64,000 bases of DNA from Phormidium tenue FACHB-1050 (GCF_014696925.1 NZ_JACJQY010000015.1:42242-106241); one strand, 5' to 3'; counted from the first letter of the stretch, positions 41,548-50,201 are shown. The notes: a model not told the origin generated them from the letters alone. A program made the numbers and translations.

Positions 41548-42373
41548 AGACATTTGTACTGTGACGCACAATTTTAGTGAAAAGAAAGTCAGGCAAAAGC
41601 TTGCGAATAAATAATAATTGCTTGGCAATTGGATCGGCGGGATAGCGTAATTTCCACGAGTTATCAGTACTAGCTTTATAGATAGTTTTGGCAACAACTT
41701 CAGGCAATGCTCCAGTTGTGCCAATTTGATTGAGTTTCGTTAATATGCGATCGCTAAATTTGTCATATGCTGGGAAATCAGGATTGCTGGTGCGTTCTGC
41801 TGATCGCTCATAGAAGTCCGTTTTAATGGGACCTGGCTCAATAATTTTGACACGAATATTAAACGCAAGAAGCTCATGCTGTAGAGATTCCGAAAATCCT
41901 TCCACAGCCCATTTGGTTGAGTGATAAAGACTATACAAAGGGAAAGCGACACGCCCACCAATGGAAGCAACGTTTACAATTACTCCTTGTTTGCGATCGC
42001 GAAAATGCGGTAGTACTGCGCGAGTAGTTTCCATTAGTCCAAATACATTGGTCTCAAATTGACGTTGGATTTGTGTAGGAGTGGAAGTCTCAAATGCACC
42101 CAACATGCCATAGCCTGCGTTATTCACCAATACATCGATCGCCCCAAATCTAGCGATCGTTTCGGCAACTGCATCAATAATCGTTTGGTGATCGGTGACA
42201 TCTAACTTCAGGCAGATTAGGCGATCAAGTTTTGCCAAGCTATCGGCTCGGTCTGTCTCTTTGTCAGGAGATCGCATTGTGGCTACCACATTCCAACCTT
42301 GTTTCTGAAAATACAAAGCCGTAGCTCTGCCAATTCCCGACGAAGCACCAGTGATGAATATGGTTTTAGTCAT
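41546..42373 (-). CDS. Short-chain dehydrogenase/reductase
   Basis: The 275-residue classical SDR has the NAD(P)-binding motif TGASSGIG at 8-15, NNAG at 84-87, and catalytic Ser137, Tyr150 and Lys154 (YHSTK). Basic residues after strand 2 (MRSPDKETDR) suggest NADP(H). The substrate is unknown. It lies 9 bp downstream of an NAD(P)-binding protein gene, so both are probably one operon. Confidence 0.9.
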   Translation of the reverse strand: MTKTIFITGASSGIGRATALYFQKQGWNVVATMRSPDKETDRADSLAKLDRLICLKLDVTDHQTIIDAVAETIARFGAIDVLVNNAGYGMLGAFETSTPTQIQRQFETNVFGLMETTRAVLPHFRDRKQGVIVNVASIGGRVAFPLYSLYHSTKWAVEGFSESLQHELLAFNIRVKIIEPGPIKTDFYERSAERTSNPDFPAYDKFSDRILTKLNQIGTTGALPEVVAKTIYKASTDNSWKLRYPADPIAKQLLFIRKLLPDFLFTKIVRHSTNV

Positions 42374-42382
42374 GATTTTTTA

Positions 42383-43042
42383 TTATGCAACCTTAGCAAA
42401 TAATTCCGCGATCGGGCGATCGCTCTCTTCTGCTTTAATCACAATCTCCACCAGTTTATTTTTTGCGGGCTCTTCAAATAAAGCTTCAACGGTCACTTGA
42501 GCAACTTTAGTGCGTGGAATACTTCCTTCAAACAGAGTGTCAGCACCAGTCATGATTAATCCACCTTGCTTCTCATAATTGAGCAATCCTCCAGGACGAA
42601 CGATGGTGTAGGTCACGCCGCTATCTTGCAAATATCTCTCTGCTTGCTTCTTCCAAAATAGTACTAGCCAGAATAGATTTAAGGGATGGAATAATTTCGA
42701 TACACAAAGGGAAGAAACGATCGCAAAATGTTTGATATTTTTTTCCTTTGCTGCATTCACCAAGTTCTTTGTACCGATGTAATCCACTAAATATGGCTCT
42801 AACGCATTGAGGCTTGGTTTTGCGCCTGTTGCACAGACCAGCACATCACAATCGGCGATCGCCTCTGCTAAGGTGTCAGCAAAAAGTACATTTCCTTTCA
42901 CTAATTCCACTTCAGGTGGAAGAATTTTTTTGGCGATTTCTAGGTCACGCACTAAAGCTTTTACAGGAATATTACGCTTTACTAATTCAGTGACAATATG
43001 CCGTCCTGTTTGCCCTGTGGTCCCTGCTACAAATGCTTTCAT
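42383..43042 (-). CDS. NAD(P)-binding atypical SDR (NmrA/Ycf39-like)
   Basis: The 219-residue Rossmann protein has AGTTGQTGRHIVTELV at its start and VCATGAKPSLNALEPYLVDYIGTKNLVNAAKE. VSSLCVSKLF follows, and TIVRPGGL marks the atypical (complex-like) SDR group that includes Ycf39 and Tic62-type proteins. The catalytic Tyr-Lys pair is not evident. It is upstream of the SDR gene in the same operon. Confidence 0.85.
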   Translation of the reverse strand: MKAFVAGTTGQTGRHIVTELVKRNIPVKALVRDLEIAKKILPPEVELVKGNVLFADTLAEAIADCDVLVCATGAKPSLNALEPYLVDYIGTKNLVNAAKEKNIKHFAIVSSLCVSKLFHPLNLFWLVLFWKKQAERYLQDSGVTYTIVRPGGLLNYEKQGGLIMTGADTLFEGSIPRTKVAQVTVEALFEEPAKNKLVEIVIKAEESDRPIAELFAKVA

Positions 43043-43381
43043 AGATTATGTTCTCAAAAAATTTACTAAGCTATAGGCAAGCCCATTTTCCATTGTAATG
43101 GTGATCTCTGTTCGCTCAACAATACTCACCAGTAAAAACAACTATTTTTGGTTTATGGGGATGCCTACTGAAAGTGCGATTATCTTTGGATGCAGTCCGT
43201 GATCGCAATTATTGTCACTTCACTCCCACGGTGAGGAGCGTTACGTTATTATTGGATTATCCAGTGTTAATCGTTTACTGATAGTTGCTCATAATGAAAC
43301 ACTTCGCCTGCTTATGCAAATAGCCCAGAGACAAAAAGCTTAAAAAAGTGATTGCTTAAGTAAATTAGGAGTACCAAGCAA
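43043..43381. other. Intergenic region
   Basis: The 339-bp gap between divergent genes has no repeat, RNA or extra gene that I can support. TTAGGAG lies 10 nt before the DUF29 start. Confidence 0.4.
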
Positions 43382-43840
43382 ATGACACAATCTTTAATTC
43401 CAACAAAACTGCCAACATTATATGATTGCGACTTTTTGCTATGGACAGAAGAAACGATCGCACATTTGCAAACTGGTGACTTTAAGCAATTAGATATTGC
43501 CAACTTAATTGAGGAGATCGACTCATTGGGAAAAGCTCAGAAAAATGCATTTAAAGGTCAAATTCGGGCGCTTATCGAACATATTATGAAACGATGCTAC
43601 GTTAACATACCGATTGAATATCATGGATGGGAAAGGACAATTCGCAACATTCGCCCCGAAATTGAAGACCTGATGGAAACTTCTCCCAGCTTGCAGAATG
43701 ACTATCAAAAAATTCTCGATCCTGTCTATCAACAATGTCTTAAAAAACTACGACCCGAATACAAAAGTACAAAGTTTCCTGACACATGGGAATTTACGCG
43801 ATCGCTTGATGACCTTCTCAATTTAGATTTCTGGGCATAA
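43382..43840 (+). CDS. DUF29 family protein
   Basis: The 152-residue helical protein has the DUF29 pattern: LYDCDFLLWTEETIAHLQTGDFKQLDIANLIEEIDSLGKAQKNAF, then EHIMKRCYV and a C-terminal FPDTWEFTRSLDDLLN. DUF29 is very abundant in cyanobacteria, without known function. AGGAG lies 10 nt before the ATG. The last codon and stop (GCATAA) begin the terminator palindrome shared with the next gene. Confidence 0.92.
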   Translation: MTQSLIPTKLPTLYDCDFLLWTEETIAHLQTGDFKQLDIANLIEEIDSLGKAQKNAFKGQIRALIEHIMKRCYVNIPIEYHGWERTIRNIRPEIEDLMETSPSLQNDYQKILDPVYQQCLKKLRPEYKSTKFPDTWEFTRSLDDLLNLDFWA

Positions 43841-43874
43841 AAGAGAGAGCGCATAGCGCTCTCTCTATTTATGC
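43835..43874. terminator. Bidirectional terminator mirroring GCATAA
   Basis: GCATAAAAGAGAGAGCGC-ATA and the mirror GCGCTCTCTCTATTTATGC form the stem. Both flanking convergent genes end with the same GCA-TAA, one in each arm. Confidence 0.82.
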
Positions 43875-44849
43875 TAACTTCTGTAACCAGTGAATTACTA
43901 GAGCATTCACGATTTCAGGGCGATCGTCGTGGGGGCAATGTCCAGTATTGGGAATGGGAATAACTTGAATATCCTTAGTCTTACTTGCTTCTTCATAAAC
44001 CTTCGCTCCATTAATTGGAGTCCAAGGATCAGCATCACCCCAAAGTACTAGTAGAGGCTTCTCTACATTAGCCAATAAATCAGAAGTGCGGGGACCAGCA
44101 GGAGCCGTTAAAATAGAGGAGAAAACCTTCTGTGCACCTTCATCACAGGATGGCTGATAGAGCATATCCACTAACTCATCATCGATCGCTTGATGATTGC
44201 GATAAACCTGACGCAGAGAGTTGCGAATATTCCGCTTTTGGCGAACTTGATTGAACACAAATTTGCCTGTGACTTCAGAGCTAACTAACTTCGCAAAAGC
44301 ACCCATCACCAAGCGCAAGGGTAAATTTAACTCTTCAGGACGATGATTTAATCCACCAGCGGCATTGAGCAAGACTGCACCGATCGCAAGTTCAGGATAA
44401 TTAGTTGTGAGCATTAAGGCTAGTAATGCACCAATGGAATTACCGATAAATATTGCTGGTTGCTGCACAAGTTCTTGATGAAAATCCTTGAGCAGTTCTT
44501 CCCAAAGTTCTAGTGAATAATCAAGAGCAGGTTTTGCCGATCCCCCAAATCCTAAGAGGTCGATCGCAAATACTTGATAGCCAGCCTCGGCAAAAGCAGG
44601 AATATTCTTTTTCCAGTGACCAATCGATGCACCGAAGCCATGAATTAAGACTAGGGGTGTGCCTGTACCAGTCACAGAATATTGAATTTTATATCCACGC
44701 CATGTCCATGTTTGCAAAGGAGATAAAAGGCGATCGCGAGTTTCGGTATTTTCTGTAGTTAGCACTGCGGTGACTCTTGGAGAAATAGATGACTTTTGAG
44801 TAATTTGATGACTATTTATGATTTTAGGCTGTCTTCCTGCGATCGTCAT
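43869..44849 (-). CDS. Alpha/beta-fold hydrolase
   Basis: The 326-residue hydrolase has the oxyanion-loop HGFGASIGHWKKN, nucleophile Ser in GNSIGALLAL, Asp in LWGDADPWTP and His in GHCPHDDRP. It belongs to a group common in cyanobacteria and plastids, some members of which act on pheophytin or esters; the substrate here is not known. The N-terminal 45 residues are poorly ordered. It is followed on the same strand upstream by rsmD 5 bp away, so the two are probably co-transcribed. Confidence 0.88.
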   Translation of the reverse strand: MTIAGRQPKIINSHQITQKSSISPRVTAVLTTENTETRDRLLSPLQTWTWRGYKIQYSVTGTGTPLVLIHGFGASIGHWKKNIPAFAEAGYQVFAIDLLGFGGSAKPALDYSLELWEELLKDFHQELVQQPAIFIGNSIGALLALMLTTNYPELAIGAVLLNAAGGLNHRPEELNLPLRLVMGAFAKLVSSEVTGKFVFNQVRQKRNIRNSLRQVYRNHQAIDDELVDMLYQPSCDEGAQKVFSSILTAPAGPRTSDLLANVEKPLLVLWGDADPWTPINGAKVYEEASKTKDIQVIPIPNTGHCPHDDRPEIVNALVIHWLQKLA

Positions 44850-44854
44850 CTTGC

Positions 44855-45394
44855 TTAGTGTGGAAGTTGATAAAAGACGAGGGCAGTTTGTCCATATTGG
44901 CGGCGATCGCTACAGACTAGCTCGCCCATTACGTCAGGGAGAGGACGCAGGCGATCGCATTCTGCTATTACTAATGCATTATCTGCAAGTAAGGGTGGTA
45001 GAGCTTTCAAGACAGGGGCGTAGAGATCGCTTTGGTAAGGAGGATCGAAATAAACTAAATCAAAAAATTTGGTGGCTAACTTGGGCAGAATCTTGATCGC
45101 ATCACCCTTAATGACTTGAAATTTTTGTTCGGGCTTAGCAAATTTCTGCCAATTTTCACTGGCGATGCGACAGGCGATCGCTGATAACTCAATTCCGACA
45201 ACCTGATTAGCACCTCTCGCTAGCGCCTCTGCTCCCATCGCTCCTGATCCAGCACAGATATCGAGCCAATTTGCATTTTTGATACGACTTTGCAAAATAT
45301 TAAAAACTGCGGCTCTGACCTTACTAGGAGTGGGGCGGGTAGATAAACCTGTTGGGGTTTTGATCGGGCGATCGCCATTAATACGAATAGACAT
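44855..45394 (-). CDS. rsmD: 16S rRNA (guanine(966)-N2)-methyltransferase RsmD
   Basis: The SAM-dependent methyltransferase modifies G966 of 16S rRNA. GLSTRPTPSKVRAAVFNIL near the start, the SAM loop DICAGSGAMGAEALARGA and the catalytic DLVYFDPPYQSD are diagnostic. ATG 45394 is preferred to the GTG at 45406, because MSIRINGDRPIKTPTG is the usual start. It ends 5 bp before the hydrolase gene. Confidence 0.93.
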   Translation of the reverse strand: MSIRINGDRPIKTPTGLSTRPTPSKVRAAVFNILQSRIKNANWLDICAGSGAMGAEALARGANQVVGIELSAIACRIASENWQKFAKPEQKFQVIKGDAIKILPKLATKFFDLVYFDPPYQSDLYAPVLKALPPLLADNALVIAECDRLRPLPDVMGELVCSDRRQYGQTALVFYQLPH

Positions 45395-45438
45395 AATGAA
45401 ATTCACTCAGTCAAGGCGGCGCTTAGCCACACCTTCAC

Positions 45439-45981
45439 TTAAATTAAATGACTCGAAAAAGATAAACCCTCAATTTGGTCAATGGGAACCATCCAAATTT
45501 TATTTTGATATGGTCGCCATACTGCACTCATCACATAGTGATTGCGGATAGAGATGATGTGAACGTGAGGGATACCAGAAAATTTTGAGCAGGAACGTAA
45601 AAAATCTAAAGTTCTAATTAAACGACTATGTAAAAATGTTGCCATTTCATCACTACAGTTTTGGCGTAACATCGGCACAACTTGCGGATCGGTATCACCC
45701 CTGAGTTCGTAAATAATATGCGTTTTGCCCTTGAAATCAATTTTGCGCGATCGCACTTCCCATCCGCACAAAACACCAAAACCAATCACAGCCATCCCTA
45801 GATCGATATGAAAGTCACGCATTTGGAATTTCGTGTTGCTACTCATATCTGTGTGGGTGTTATACCCAGTCCAAGCGTGAAATCTCTCCAAATTATCGTC
45901 ATTAATATCCACGGCTGAACGATAGGGAGAGCTTACAGCACGGTTAATTTGTGTGTTTTCGGAAGGTGGCTCTGATGTCAT
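45439..45981 (-). CDS. Hypothetical protein
   Basis: The soluble protein of about 180 residues starts from ATG 45981; the frame extends to a TTG at 46014. It has HAWTGYNTHTDMSSNTKFQMRDFHIDLGMAVIGFGVLCGWEVRSRKIDF and a C-terminal NKIWMVPIDQIEGLSFSSHLI. No membrane segment, catalytic motif or known family is recognised. It is separated from rsmD by about 45 bp on the same strand and could be its operon leader. Confidence 0.6.
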   Translation of the reverse strand: MTSEPPSENTQINRAVSSPYRSAVDINDDNLERFHAWTGYNTHTDMSSNTKFQMRDFHIDLGMAVIGFGVLCGWEVRSRKIDFKGKTHIIYELRGDTDPQVVPMLRQNCSDEMATFLHSRLIRTLDFLRSCSKFSGIPHVHIISIRNHYVMSAVWRPYQNKIWMVPIDQIEGLSFSSHLI

Positions 45982-46169
45982 ACTTGTCCCATGAGTGACA
46001 GCATTTATTTGCAAAAACTAGACCGATGCAATTAACAATCTTACTAAAAATGCCTAAAAGCTGAAGCAATATATTAACTAGCAGCTTAACATTCTTTTAA
46101 ATAAGTTCTTGGTTAAATTAGGGTGCTGCGATTTAATAAAGAACCCTTACAGCAATTAACGATCAAACG

Positions 46170-46226
46170 AACCAAGACTTTTTGTGAGAGTGTTGCTCTA
46201 CAACACTCTCACAAAAAGTCTTGGTT
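46170..46226. repeat. CGAACCAAGA-type long hairpin (copy 2)
   Basis: AACCAAGACTTTTTGTGAGA... and its mirror form about a 25-bp stem. The outer flanks, GATCAA-CGAACC on the left and GGGTTTGAG-GCAAAGC on the right, match the hairpin at 3784. Confidence 0.7.
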
Positions 46227-46288
46227 GGGGTTTGAGCGCAAAGCGTTGTGTCAGCCCTTACTTCACTTTCATAACTCTACAGACTTGT

Positions 46289-47392
46289 ATGCTACCCAAA
46301 AGTTCGCTTAGTTACCAACAGTTGCAACCAGATTTTTTGCAGCGTGAATTGTTGCAATATCAGCGTACTTTACTCACCAATATTGGGATCTTAATAGGAT
46401 TGGTGGTGATTGGGACATTGGGGTATCGCCTCCTCGAAGGATGGAGTTGGTTTGATGCGCTCTACATGACAATCATTACCCTTGCCACGATTGGTTATGG
46501 CGAAACCAATCCCCTGCATTTTGAGGGGCGGGTGTTTACGGTTGTGTTAATTATTCTGGGAGTTGCTAGCATTAGCTACATTGCAACTCAGTTTACGGCG
46601 GCGATCGCCAATGGTCATATTTACAATATTTTTCAGGCAAGGCGGCTCCGAAAAGTCATGCAGGCATTAGATAAACATTACATAGTGTGCGGATATGGGC
46701 GAACAGGGAGGCAAGTTACTGCTGAATTTGCGGCGGAGGGAAGTATTTCCTTTTTAGTAATTGATAGTGATCCTGTGATGATTGCACAGGCTGAGCAGGC
46801 TGGTTATTTGGCGGTGCAAGGAGATGCAGCCCTCGATCAAACATTGTTTTTTGCGGGAATTGAACGGGCAATTTGCATTGTGGCGGCTTTACCTTCAGAT
46901 GCGGAGAATCTCTATACAGTGCTATCCGCAAAAACCTTAAATCCTGCAATCAGGGCGATCGCTAGAGCAAGTACTGAAGAAGCGATGCAAAAGTTACGCC
47001 GAGGTGGAGCCGATGAAGTAATCTCGCCTTACATTACAGGTGGGAAAAGGATGGCAGCAGTAGCTTTACGTCCACAGGTGATGGATTTTGTGGATGGGAT
47101 TATTGCGGGAGAAAATCGCTCATTCTACATTGAGGAATATCGCATTGATGACTCCAGTTATGTGGGAGTTTCTCTTAAAAAAGCAAGTTTGCGATCGCAG
47201 ACTGGTGTTCTCGTCCTAGCGATTCGTCGCGCTGATGGTCATGTGATTGCGGGACCCGATGGAAATACTGAGATTTTACAAGGTGATGTTCTGATTTCTA
47301 TGGGAACGCCTGAGCAATTGAGAGCGCTCAACCAAATCCTCAGTCCACTTTCCAAAGCTCCAAATGTTTTACGCTTACCACGCATGAAGTAA
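46289..47392 (+). CDS. Potassium channel with RCK/TrkA domains
   Basis: The 367-residue channel starts from ATG 46289; the frame upstream runs through the hairpin and is not used. Two membrane helices flank the pore helix and selectivity filter TLATIGYGE. A cytoplasmic RCK N-domain (YIVCGYGRTGRQVTAEF, Rossmann-type) is followed by an RCK/TrkA_C domain ending ILQGDVLISMGTPEQL. It is a K+ channel of the MthK/Kch type, probably gated by ligand binding to the RCK ring. Confidence 0.92.
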   Translation: MLPKSSLSYQQLQPDFLQRELLQYQRTLLTNIGILIGLVVIGTLGYRLLEGWSWFDALYMTIITLATIGYGETNPLHFEGRVFTVVLIILGVASISYIATQFTAAIANGHIYNIFQARRLRKVMQALDKHYIVCGYGRTGRQVTAEFAAEGSISFLVIDSDPVMIAQAEQAGYLAVQGDAALDQTLFFAGIERAICIVAALPSDAENLYTVLSAKTLNPAIRAIARASTEEAMQKLRRGGADEVISPYITGGKRMAAVALRPQVMDFVDGIIAGENRSFYIEEYRIDDSSYVGVSLKKASLRSQTGVLVLAIRRADGHVIAGPDGNTEILQGDVLISMGTPEQLRALNQILSPLSKAPNVLRLPRMK

Positions 47393-47412
47393 TCTAGTGG
47401 CGCGGCAAAGCC

Positions 47413-48276
47413 TTGCCGCTAAAGCTTTTGGTGATGCTTTGCCGCACAAAAAATATTAAATCGCGGAACTCTAACAGTGTGAATTTCATTTCTCCATCGC
47501 GAATTATTCAAATTACGATCGCTGATGCGATTAATTTGGTGTTTGGAACTTTGCTTACTCCTAAGGAAATTTCGCTGGAGGTGGGCTATCCCAAATACGA
47601 AGCCCATTACACATCATCAATCGCTTTGGCGATCGCCAATCGCTTAAATCTCAGTCCTTTCCAAATTGCCGAAGCGATCGCGCTGACTTGTTCGCAAAAT
47701 CCAGAAATTACTTCACAATGGCAAATTCAAGCTCTAGGTAAAGGTTGGCTAAATATCATTTTGAGTGAGCAATATATCGCTGAGAGTTTATTAGCTTTAG
47801 AGCAATGGCAGATTAAGGGAATTACTAATTACGAAGGATTTTGGCAAAAGAGTGATATTTCCATAGATTTTACAAATAAGTTGCTTGATCCAATTGTGCA
47901 GTATGCCTATGCTCGTTGTTGTGCGTTAATCAGATTGGCTAAACTTTTTGATGGCGCGGCTTCGCCGCGCCATCAAAAATCGGGTTCTGATTTTATGGCG
48001 CAGTCTCTACATTTAGAACCTGCCGAAATTGGTTTATTGATGCAAAATTTGGCGATCGCTGCTTATTTGGAGAGTGAGAATTCTGTAAGTAGTAATAAAT
48101 CTAGAACTAGATTATCGCGATCGCTAGCTGAATCTTTTTTACAGTTTTATGATTGCTGTCGGATTTTTGGTGTAGACCGAGCAATAGCTGTGAGGAGGTT
48201 ATTACTAATCAGAATTACGCAAAAATTATTGCTAGCGATCGCGCCGCCCGAACTTAATTATTCAATGTACCTATAA
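47413..48276 (+). CDS. Stand-alone DALR anticodon-binding-domain protein (ArgRS-related)
   Basis: The protein of up to 287 residues has an N-terminal segment like the Add-1 domain of arginyl-tRNA synthetase (LEVGYPKYEAHYTSSIALAIANRL) and a C-terminal DALR-like helical domain (DPIVQYAYARCCALIRLA... SLAESFLQFYDCCRIFGV). The catalytic HIGH and KMSK core is absent. TTG 47413, ATG 47434 and GTG 47479 are all possible starts. A palindrome (47946-47978) lies in frame inside the coding region. The function is unknown; RNA binding is a guess from the fold. Confidence 0.7.
   Translation: MPLKLLVMLCRTKNIKSRNSNSVNFISPSRIIQITIADAINLVFGTLLTPKEISLEVGYPKYEAHYTSSIALAIANRLNLSPFQIAEAIALTCSQNPEITSQWQIQALGKGWLNIILSEQYIAESLLALEQWQIKGITNYEGFWQKSDISIDFTNKLLDPIVQYAYARCCALIRLAKLFDGAASPRHQKSGSDFMAQSLHLEPAEIGLLMQNLAIAAYLESENSVSSNKSRTRLSRSLAESFLQFYDCCRIFGVDRAIAVRRLLLIRITQKLLLAIAPPELNYSMYL
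47946..47978. repeat. Palindrome inside a coding sequence
   Basis: TTTTGATGGCGCGGC-TTC-GCCGCGCCATCAAAA is a perfect 15-bp stem that lies in frame in the DALR gene and encodes FDGAASPRHQK. The right flank AAAAATCGGGTT matches the arm of the hairpin at 54230. Confidence 0.8.
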
Positions 48277-48281
48277 AACCC

Positions 48282-48330
48282 CAAGAAATCTTTGTAAAAA
48301 CTGCAAAGCAGTTTTTACAAAGATTTCTTG
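48282..48330. terminator. Long hairpin after the DALR gene
   Basis: CAAGAAATCTTTGTAAAAAC and its mirror form a 23-bp perfect stem with loop AAA, between convergent genes. It is probably a terminator for the DALR gene. Confidence 0.75.
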
Positions 48331-48341
48331 CATCAACAGGC

Positions 48342-48366
48342 TGTAAACGACGCTTTGCGGCGTTTA
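48342..48366 (-). terminator. Imperfect hairpin at the queA stop
   Basis: GTAAACGACGC-TTT-GCGGCGTTTAT ends in the queA stop codon. It is a likely weak terminator for queA. Confidence 0.55.
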
Positions 48367-49422
48367 TCGCAGCATTAACATAGCATCGCCAAAGGAATAA
48401 AAACGATATTCTTTGGCGATCGCCTCTTGGTAGACTGACATTAAAAACTCTCGTCCACCCTCACCCAAAAACGATGACATCATCATTAACAAAGTTGACT
48501 TTGGCAAATGAAAATTAGTAACCATCCCATCTAAAACCCTCCATTCATAGCCTGGATAAATCATCAAATTCGTTTTGCCCTTAAAAGCTTGAAAATTTGA
48601 GTTCTCTAGCGATCGTGCCACCGTACTACCCACACCAATTACCCGACCGCCCCGCGCTTTGGTTTCCTTAATTTTCGCAACCGTCTCCTCCGACACCTCA
48701 CACCACTCGTTATGCATCACATGCTGCGTGATGTCTTCGGTCTCTACAGGACGAAATGTGCCGATACCCACATGCAAGGTCACAAAGGCTTTATCAATGC
48801 CCTGATCCTCCAGTGTTTGAAATAGTGGTTCTGTAAAATGTAAACCCGCCGTTGGCGCAGCGATCGCCCCCGATATCTCTGCATAGATGGTTTGATAACG
48901 TTCAGGATCAGTGTGAGAATCTGTCACATAGGGTGGCAATGGTAGCTTGCCTAACTTTTCAATAATTTTGTCAAGGTCAGCCTCAGCAGGAATATGAAAC
49001 TGCAATTCTCGCGCTCTGGTAGTTGTGTCAATTCCCTCCACCGTCGCTTTTACGTTTTCCGCAAATACGATTGTGCTGCCAATGGGCAAGCGCTTACCAG
49101 GTTTAACCAAAGCTAACCAGCGATTAAGCCCAATCGGCTCCATTAACAAAATCTCAACAGGAACCCCTGATAGTTTCTGACCATACATTCTTGCAGGAAT
49201 GACTTTGGTGTTATTAAAAACGAGCAAATCTCCTGCACGTAAAAAATTGGGCAAATCGTAAAAGTGCTGGTGCAGTAAATTGCGATCGCTGTCAATCACC
49301 AATAGCCTCGATGAATCCCTTGGTGTGACTGGATCTTGAGCAATGCGATCGCTTGGCAATTCATAGTCGTAGGCGCTTAACGCATAATCAGGCTCAAGTT
49401 CAGGCGCAGGCTGTGAAGTCAT
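48364..49422 (-). CDS. queA: tRNA preQ1(34) S-adenosylmethionine ribosyltransferase-isomerase QueA
   Basis: The protein of about 352 residues makes epoxyqueuosine from preQ1 in tRNA during queuosine synthesis. Hallmarks are DYELPSDRIAQDPVTPRDSSRLLV, LLVFNNTKVIPARMYG, GAIAAPTAGLHFTEPLF, THVGIGTFRPV-like LHVGIGTFRPVETEDI and NFHLPKSTLLMMMSSFLG. ATG 49422 is preferred over the 49461 start as it gives the usual N-terminus. Confidence 0.95.
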   Translation of the reverse strand: MTSQPAPELEPDYALSAYDYELPSDRIAQDPVTPRDSSRLLVIDSDRNLLHQHFYDLPNFLRAGDLLVFNNTKVIPARMYGQKLSGVPVEILLMEPIGLNRWLALVKPGKRLPIGSTIVFAENVKATVEGIDTTTRARELQFHIPAEADLDKIIEKLGKLPLPPYVTDSHTDPERYQTIYAEISGAIAAPTAGLHFTEPLFQTLEDQGIDKAFVTLHVGIGTFRPVETEDITQHVMHNEWCEVSEETVAKIKETKARGGRVIGVGSTVARSLENSNFQAFKGKTNLMIYPGYEWRVLDGMVTNFHLPKSTLLMMMSSFLGEGGREFLMSVYQEAIAKEYRFYSFGDAMLMLR

Positions 49423-49630
49423 AGAAAGGTTACATTTTTGGACATTGGTACTACCTAACAATTTGCAGTACTTATGTAAGTGTTTGCCAAAAAGTGACTA
49501 AGTTACAAAAAAATATAAGAAATTTTATATACCAATCGCGGAAACAGTGGTATACAGATGGCAGAAGCAACATATGTATTGCATATGGGGCGATCTCATT
49601 TTTAGACTTTAGAAATTGAACGAGGAGTTT

Positions 49631-49831
49631 ATGCAGTACTTAATGACCGATCTTCACCAACGCTTTATTGGTGCATTGCACTATAACAAGCCCCTTTCGG
49701 TAGGTGATGTATTTCGCGCTGATAATACTAAGACTTATACCGTTGTTAGTATTAACGATACTCGTGACAAGAGTAAGGATGTCAAGTCCGTGACGGTTAT
49801 TCCTGTTCGCGAAGCTGTGAATGCTCATTAA
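49631..49831 (+). CDS. Small hypothetical protein
   Basis: The 66-residue protein starts from ATG 49631 with GAGGAG 3 nt before it, which is tight; ATG 49643 is the alternative. Sequence: mostly strand-like, with LHQRFIGALHYNKPLSVGDVFRADNTKTYTVVSIND then VTVIPVREAVNAH. No family is recognised. An imperfect hairpin at about 49840-49875 may end the transcript. Confidence 0.55.
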   Translation: MQYLMTDLHQRFIGALHYNKPLSVGDVFRADNTKTYTVVSINDTRDKSKDVKSVTVIPVREAVNAH

Positions 49832-50080
49832 CTTACTAATTAATAAGCAAGTTAATTGGCTTATTAGGTTATTGTCTGGTAATTTTTCGATTGATAGTCT
49901 ATTTACATTGCTCACACTAGCTAAAAGTATTAGCTAAAAGTACTATTTCAAAACATTGAAAGTAAGAAATAAGTCTAGGGAATTATCAAAAGAACTCTGA
50001 GAGAATCATCGAAGCTATTGACAATACATTGATATAACTGAGTATTTCTTTGTTCTCTCCAGATGTCGCCATCATCAATA

Positions 50081-50119
50081 CACAAGAAAAAGCAGCGCTT
50101 GGTGCTGCTTTTTCTTGTG
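50081..50119. terminator. Terminator-like hairpin without adjacent gene
   Basis: CACAAGAAAAAGCAGC-GCTTGGT-GCTGCTTTTTCTTGTG is a 16-bp stem. A TTGACA at about 50028 lies upstream on the plus strand. It is not near the end of a recognised gene. Confidence 0.55.
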
Positions 50120-50126
50120 ATAGTTT

Positions 50127-50201
50127 TATAACTGCTGTCGATTGTGTTAGGACACCCAAGAAGAGAATAGTGGCGCTTCGTGCTGCCATTCTCTTCTTGG
50201 G
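50127..50201. mobile_element. Degenerate TATAGC-type element E12
   Basis: It has a TATAACTGCTGTCGATTGTG left end and a core CCCAAGAAGAGAATAGTGG with loop TTC and several stem mismatches. The right end is lost. Confidence 0.55.

Noticed and set aside
46184..46288. Upstream extension of the potassium channel frame
   Set aside because: The start lies inside a long hairpin and the added residues are hairpin translation. ATG 46289 gives the expected N-terminus.
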